Shown piece after piece: positions 58,599 through 64,000 of a stretch of DNA of 64,000 bases (within the stretch, counting starts at the first letter, position 1; every line of letters starts with the position of its first letter). Both the position numbers and the translations under genes were made by a program. The stretch is taken from the NCBI RefSeq assembly GCF_010093815.1, contig NW_022985559.1:745180-809179 (forward strand), given 5' to 3'. The notes under the pieces were generated by a model. That model was not told the DNA's origin, did no database searches, and saw only the letters and a program-made list of their open reading frames with translations. Source of the DNA: Pseudovirgaria hyperparasitica (lineage: Eukaryota > Ascomycota > Dothideomycetes > Acrospermales > Acrospermaceae).

Positions 58599-59841
58599 AT
58601 GGCCACTACTACACGACACCTGGAGTACGTTGGAGACACCTCAAGTGACGACATCCACTCGTTCGGATCCCACAAGGGCGAGTATGTGTCGAACAAGGCC
58701 AACGATGCCGTTATAGAGCCCATGCCCACCTTACAGACTCGAGCCACACTGGCCGAGCACGGAGTGACAATAGACCATGAAGGCCCCCAGGAAGAGGAAA
58801 AGGACTCCAATCCCCACCTGCTCTGGAGCCGTATCAGGTACCAATGCCAGGACGCCTTCTCCGAGTTCTTTGGCGTCTTCATAATGATCCTCTTCGGTGA
58901 CGGCGTCGTGGCCCAGGTCGTCCTTAGCAACGGCGAAAAAGGCGACTATCAATCCATATCCTGGGGCTGGGGCCTGGGTGTCATGATAGGCGTGTATGTT
59001 GCCGGGAAGTCTGGAGGCCATCTCAATCCCGCCGTGACGCTGTCGAATTGCGTATACCGTGGCTTCCCCTGGAGAAAGTTCCCCGTTTACATCGTAGCGC
59101 AGACCATGGGCGCCTTTTGTGCTTCGCTGGTAGTCTACTACAACTACTACTCGGCCATCGTACGTTTGGAATCCATCCTTCCCGGGGGAATGATTTTTCG
59201 TTTTGGTCCAACCTGCCAGCATAATAACTAACCAGATGTAGGACACTTTCGAAGGCGGACGCATGCGAACGGTACCCCCCGCAACGAACGCAACCGCAGG
59301 CATCTTCTGCACATATCCCGCCGCCTTCCTGACGCGAACTGGCATGTTCTTCTCCGAATTCGTCGCCAGCACAATCCTCATGTTCTGCATCTACGCCTTT
59401 GCCGACAACAAAAACGTCGGCGCAAACAACCTCACCCCGCTCTGTCTCTTCTTCCTCATCTTCGGCATCGGCGCCTGCTTTGGCTGGGAAACTGGCGTAA
59501 GTGTCTTCTCCTTGCATTCTCACTGTCAAACCACCCTTCCCACCCAACCCCAAGCTAACCAAAAACACACACAGTACGCAATCAACCTAGCCCGCGACTT
59601 CGGCCCCCGCCTCGCCTCCTACGCCGTCGGCTACGGCAGCGAAGTCTGGAGCGCCGGCAACTACTACTTCTGGATCCCCATGGTCGCGCCCTTTTTCGGC
59701 ACCCTCTTCGGCGGCTTCCTCTACGACACCTTCATCTTCACGGGGAAGAGCCCGATTAACACGCCGTTTATGGGCCTCAAGCGGCTTGTCGTGTTGCAAG
59801 GGCGTGGGTCCGCTTCTTTGTCGAGGTCGGGGGCTGTTTGA
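58599..59841 (+). CDS. Aquaglyceroporin (MIP family, fungal NPA/NLA type)
   Basis: Three exons, 58,599-59,159, 59,242-59,496 and 59,575-59,841, join in phase to give 360 residues. It is a six-helix plasma-membrane channel expected to conduct glycerol and water. The cytoplasmic N-terminus of about 75 residues is hydrophilic. Helix 1 is FSEFFGVFIMILFGDGVVAQV. The first pore loop is GGHLNPAVTLS with a canonical NPA. The second is YAINLARDFGPRLASY, where NLARD replaces NPARD; the Asp after the Arg is the glycerol-facilitator hallmark, and NLA is known in yeast Fps1. Helix 6 (FWIPMVAPFFGTLFGGFLYD) is typical. Its 5' end faces glycerol kinase, suggesting a functional pair for glycerol uptake and use. 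Confidence 0.92.
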
Positions 59842-60723
59842 TAGTCTTGCTTTTTTTTGATGGATTTTATGTTTTTTTTTACGGCCGTGTAGGTGGGCGT
59901 TAGCAGGTGTTGAAGGCGTTGGTGGAAAAGTCTTGGTTGTTGGTTGTGTCGGTGGGGTTCTGCATGCATGGTTTTATATATGTATATATGTCTCTGTCTG
60001 TCTGTCTGTCCGCGGACGGATGGATGAGACTGACGGACAGGGGGATGAGGGATGGGAGACGAGAGACGAGGTTATGCGATATGACGAATCACGATCATGA
60101 TCACGATCACGCCTTGTGTCAGCTATGCATGCTGGCTAATTAGTAGCTAGATAGCTAGCTAGATACGAATGGATACCGGGTGGTTGTCTCGGTGTATTTT
60201 AGCATTGCATCCATGGCATTATATTTTCATGAGCATGAGCATGAGCAGTATTATTTGCATGGTGAAGACTTGTGATTATATGGGGAAAATGGATTGAGAT
60301 TGGGGGAAATTTTTCCGTTTTTGTGTGGGTTGGTTGGCCTTGTTGTGTGGGTTGTGGGTTAGGTGGTGGATGGTGGATGTTGTGTGCTTGTTAGTACTTG
60401 TTGTGCGTGTTGTGCGTGGGAGGGTGAGAGGGTGAGATGGTGAGACAATGAGAGGGAGGGAAGGTAAGAGGTCAAGAGGGAGCTGGTACTGGTACTAGTA
60501 CTGGTCCTGCTCTCGTCTGGCTGCGCGATGAATGCATCCTATACCAACCACACCATCCCCTCATCGCCAACAACACAGCTTACGCGCTCCTAGTCCTTGA
60601 CTTGATTTTATCAGATCTGATCCGGCTACGAAGCAATAGAATCCAACCCGATCCGATCGTGCCACGATGTATTGTATAGTAGACTGATAGAGCGCATGGA
60701 GATGGTTTGGTATATGATATGCT

Positions 60724-60797
60724 GTATGTAGCACGTCGTATATAACACGTCGTATGTAGCGCGTCGTATGTAGCACGCTGTATATAACACGCCGTAC
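60724..60797 (+). repeat. 14-base tandem repeat, about five copies
   Basis: Units of the form GTATGTAGCACGTC and GTATATAACACGTC alternate in a head-to-tail array. Confidence 0.8.
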
Positions 60798-61195
60798 AAA
60801 TCATCGATCCCTTCCCTCTCTCTCCCTCTATACTCTCATACTTCCAAGTCGTACCTCTCATATCATATCTCGATATATCCACGTACTATTGAATATCAAA
60901 AGCATGCTATGTACATACTAATCCGATAGATAGTAGTCCGATAGAACATAATCCGATAGATAGTATAGGTGGGATATGCCATGTACGAAGACTAATTAGG
61001 TACAGTAGAAGACAGACACATAATAGATTTAAGCCATCTAGATCCTACCTCGTCGTCATACTTGATATAACTTCCCGAGAGGACAAGCGGATTAGGATGA
61101 ATGGAGGTGACTTGGTATTGGGATATAAAGATGATGGATAGTAATGAGAGCGAGGGGAGGGAGGGAGGGTGGTGGGTGGTATGTGTGGGTTTTAT

Positions 61196-61355
61196 TGGTG
61201 GTGGTGATGGTGGTGATGGTGGTGATGGTGGTGATGGTGGTGATGGTGTTGGTGGTGGTGATGGTGTTGATGGTGTTGATGGTGTTGATGGTGTTGATGG
61301 TGTTGATGGTGTTGATGGTGTTGATGGTGTTGATGGTGTTGATGGTGTTGATGTC
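61196..61355 (+). repeat. minisatellite of GGTGAT/GTTGAT-GGT 9-base units
   Basis: About 17 units of nine bases form two blocks, GGTGATGGT then GTTGATGGT, which read as Val/Met or Ser/Thr/Pro repeats in different frames. Not a gene. Confidence 0.85.
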
Positions 61356-61815
61356 GTAGTTGTTGTAGTTATGCGATTCAATACAGCGACAGTCGTAGCA
61401 GCTTAGTACCTACACCACGTCACATCATATATCCTTACCATCACCGTATTCATCATTATTGTCATGGCACTCAATACAGCGACAGTCGTAGCAGCTTACA
61501 TCACATCACTACATCACAGCACACCACAACGCACGCGTGCGCAGTACAAAAGTACAAGTCTACATTGTACATGCTAACAGCTAGAAAGCTAGAATGCCAG
61601 ATGAATGAATGAAAAAGAAAGCAAGGCGCCCAAAACACCATCCCATCCCATCACACACTCCCATGCCATCCCAGCACACAAAACGCCCACCGCCTAAACC
61701 GCACAAAAATCCGAAAATCCCCTGAAAATGGTACAAATACAATACACGCGCCAGGCCCAAGCAGTACACACACCACCTCTCGCCGGCGATACACCTCCCC
61801 ATACTATACTCATCC

Positions 61816-64000
61816 TCATCGATACCCACGCCTGCGACGCCTCGTCCTCGCTCTCTTCTTAGCCGCTTCCTTGGCCGCCAACGCCGCCGCATCTTCATCC
61901 ACTTCTTCGTCTGCGTCCTCATCCCCATCATCGCCATCACCACCATCAGAGTCGTCGCCGTCGGGGCCCAGGTTCTTGATCTCGTCTTCGCCGAGCTCGC
62001 TCAGATCGCTGAGGACAGAGCTCAGCACGCTTGCCTCGCGCTTGGGTTGCGCGTGCGGAACGGCCAGGGAGGAGGCGTCTGCGGCGTGGGTTGATGGGCT
62101 CGGGGGTTCGTCTTCGGGCATGTAGAGGGTGGTGCCGGATGGTGAGAAGGGTGCTGCGTACCAGGGTATGCCGCCGTGGGTGAGGATTCTGAGGTCGTCT
62201 GGTTCTGCGTCTGTTTTGTTGTGTGAGGACCCATGGGCGTGAGTAGGAGGACCGGTGGATGTTGAGGGGTGTGTTGAGCCTGAGGCGGATAGGGAGGGTA
62301 CAGAGCCGTCTGAGCCAGTCGATGCGGCAGGATCGCCGCCGGCCATGATGGTGTCGAGGTGCTGTTCGGCGGCGATATTGTTGTTGGGGGTCGGGATGGT
62401 CTCCTCGGTCTCGCCAAGTTGGAGACGGATTACCGCTTCGTCGGTCGTCTCGTCGTGCTCAGCGTCAGGGTCGTGCATATGACCATTCGCGTGGTTTTTA
62501 GAGATCCCGTTGGCGAGAATACCATGTTCGGATCCACGCACACCCTTAGGTTCATGTGCTGCCTCGTTGATTATTTGGTCGACTTCCATCTCTTCACCCT
62601 CACTATCAATGTCCATGTCTGCAGCATCATTATTGACCTCGACCGCCACTTCACGAGCGGCTTGTTGCACTTCCGGCGGTCGAGTCATAGCAATCAACGC
62701 CGCAAGGTCTGGAAAGTCTTTTCGGTTCCGCACAATGTCTGATTCTTTCCGCGTAACATCGTCCAGCGGCCCCTGGATAGCCTTGATAATGCGCTTGGCC
62801 ACGGCCTTTCTCTGCTTTTCCTCCAACGTCAAGGGCCCATCAGCGCCGGGATTGAGTGCGGTGCGGAAGACGTTTGCCAGATCGGGAGTGAAGTCGGCTA
62901 CTGTCACGTAGTGACGGCGGTCCATATTCTCCCGGATCTGGTTCAGGCCGTCAGCAAACATGTCTTTACCGTCCATTTGCTGGGCTTTCGCCAAGATAGG
63001 CTCGAGTAAAGGCTGGATGGGGAAGGTTATTAGATCTACCAGTTCCAGTTGCAGTCTCGCATCGAACAGGTTCTTGTCCTCGCGCTCCTTCACTGCCTTC
63101 ACCATCGGTACCAGATGCGCCATGTCTTTCTCGAGAGCTTCAGCAAACTCGATTCGGCGTTGCAGGCGAGGTCCACCGGCTGCGCCCATGCCTGCAAAAT
63201 TTCGCCGTGTGATTTCCATCGAAGAGAACTGCTCCATCTGCAGCTGAAGTCGTTTCAGAAGAGAGGCGCCACGTCGAGCCTCACGTTTCAAGGTCCAGTA
63301 CTTGCAGGCTTCGGCGACAAACTCCTTTCGCCTGCGTGGATTGAAGCGTTGAAGCGCAGTCTCCACGTTATTGAAGACCACTTGGGGTACGACTGGCGCC
63401 CCTGACGGCAGCCGCCACACTTGCTTCTGCGGTACTCCTCGCTTCTTGTTCTGTCCTGTCTCAGGCTCGTCGGCGCCATCATTATGCTGCTGAGTTCGTG
63501 AGGGACCCTGTGCCAGTGCGGCTGCCTGACTGTCTGCCCATCTTCGACCTCTCATCTCCCGGCGATAGAAAGCCACTGCTTCCTCGTAGGCCCATTCAAC
63601 ATCATTGTCTCGTCTCCACTCTGACGTCACGTGTCTGTGACAGAACGCCTTCAACACACTCGCATCCTGTATGCCTGTGCTATGGGCTGACTTCATCTTC
63701 AAGTACAGTCGCGCGCGTCTGGCGCAGGTAACATGAAAGGCTGCGTAACAATTCTTGTTGCCACACTGAATACATGCTCCCATCTTCTGTTGACAGATAT
63801 AACATTGCTACCACGTCATCAGTTTACCGGCACCAGTGAGGAGACATGGACAAGACTCACAAGCTTCCAACGTTGTTTCTGTACCTTCTCAACATCCATG
63901 ACTGGCTCCATGAATGTCGTGTTACCCAGTGAGACTTCTGGTATCCAAATCGCACAGAGAAGATGTGACCATCTCATGTTATTGGTTTGTTTAAACGCGC
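61816..64000 (-). CDS. NTO1/BRPF-like PHD-finger subunit of NuA3 histone acetyltransferase (5' end outside window)
   Basis: Two exons are visible, 64,000-63,861 (open to the window edge) and 63,807-61,816, joined in phase. The visible start, AFKQTNNMRWSHLLCAIWIP, EVSLGN and TFMEPV, is the extended PHD finger of the BRPF/Nto1 family. Splicing continues it as RWKLQCYICQQKMGACIQC, then AFHVTCARRARLYLK, with the zinc-binding Cys and His in place. The first PHD finger and N-terminal part must lie beyond the right edge. Downstream helices (YWTLKREARRGASLLKRLQ) and a bromodomain-like region (about ITFPIQPLLEPILAKAQQ to YVTVADFTPDL) follow. The C-terminal 300 residues are acidic and disordered, ending in a basic RTRRRRRGYR. 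By family it links the acetyltransferase to methylated histone H3 in the nucleus. Confidence 0.9.

Larger units (their letters stand above)
59842..61815. other. intergenic with tandem repeats, no supported gene
   Basis: This is 3' flanking DNA of two convergent genes. Short frames near 60,560-61,400 are translations of tandem repeats. Confidence 0.45.

Noticed and set aside
60724-61355. CRISPR-like array
   Set aside because: The units are directly adjacent tandem repeats without spacers, and the genome is eukaryotic.

Overview
The window is nuclear DNA of a filamentous ascomycete (Pezizomycotina; Dothideomycetes is my best guess, but the genus cannot be decided). The signs are short GT...AG introns, Zn2Cys6 regulator, DUF2427 and DUF3431 proteins, fungal P450 and Baeyer-Villiger families, and one AT-rich block depleted in CpA/TpG in the way repeat-induced point mutation (RIP) leaves. 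Gene density is low and many intergenic stretches are 1-5 kb long with microsatellites.

Layout. 1-680: N-terminal part of an unrecognised disordered protein, running off the left edge. 3,956-4,768: SAP-domain mRNA-export factor (Tho1/SARNP type). 6,665-8,841: cytochrome P450. 13,298-16,027: Zn2Cys6 transcription factor. 20,819-23,310: cytochrome b561/DUF2427 membrane protein. 24,834-26,114: unrecognised helical protein. 26,598-27,353: short-chain dehydrogenase. 28,060-28,905: isopentenyltransferase (IPT). 29,606-30,353: LOG-type phosphoribohydrolase. 31,506-33,549: second P450. 34,614-36,575: Baeyer-Villiger monooxygenase. 36,929-38,214: DUF3431 membrane protein. 39,946-41,060: Tra2-like RRM protein. 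41,751-43,756: glycerol kinase. 45,006-56,693: nested, RIP-mutated transposon island with a 70-base assembly gap. 58,599-59,841: aquaglyceroporin. 61,816 to the right edge: NTO1/BRPF-like subunit of the NuA3 acetyltransferase, 5' end cut off.

The main point of interest is 26.6-36.6 kb: IPT, LOG and a P450 on the minus strand, a Baeyer-Villiger monooxygenase diverging from the P450, and an SDR next to the IPT. IPT + LOG + P450 is the core of the known fungal cytokinin clusters (IPT-LOG fusion plus P450 in Claviceps and Fusarium). Here IPT and LOG are two separate genes in the order LOG then IPT, and two further oxidoreductases sit beside them, so the product may be a modified isoprenoid adenine. 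Product and regulation are inference.

A second point is that glycerol kinase and aquaglyceroporin are head to head, so their shared upstream region is exactly where the 11.7-kb transposon island landed. The island has at least three layers: a Tc1-type DNA transposon with 118-bp inverted repeats, a Ty3/gypsy chromovirus inside it with 238-bp LTRs and a 5-bp target duplication, and inside that a 141-bp short LTR-like insertion that looks unmutated.
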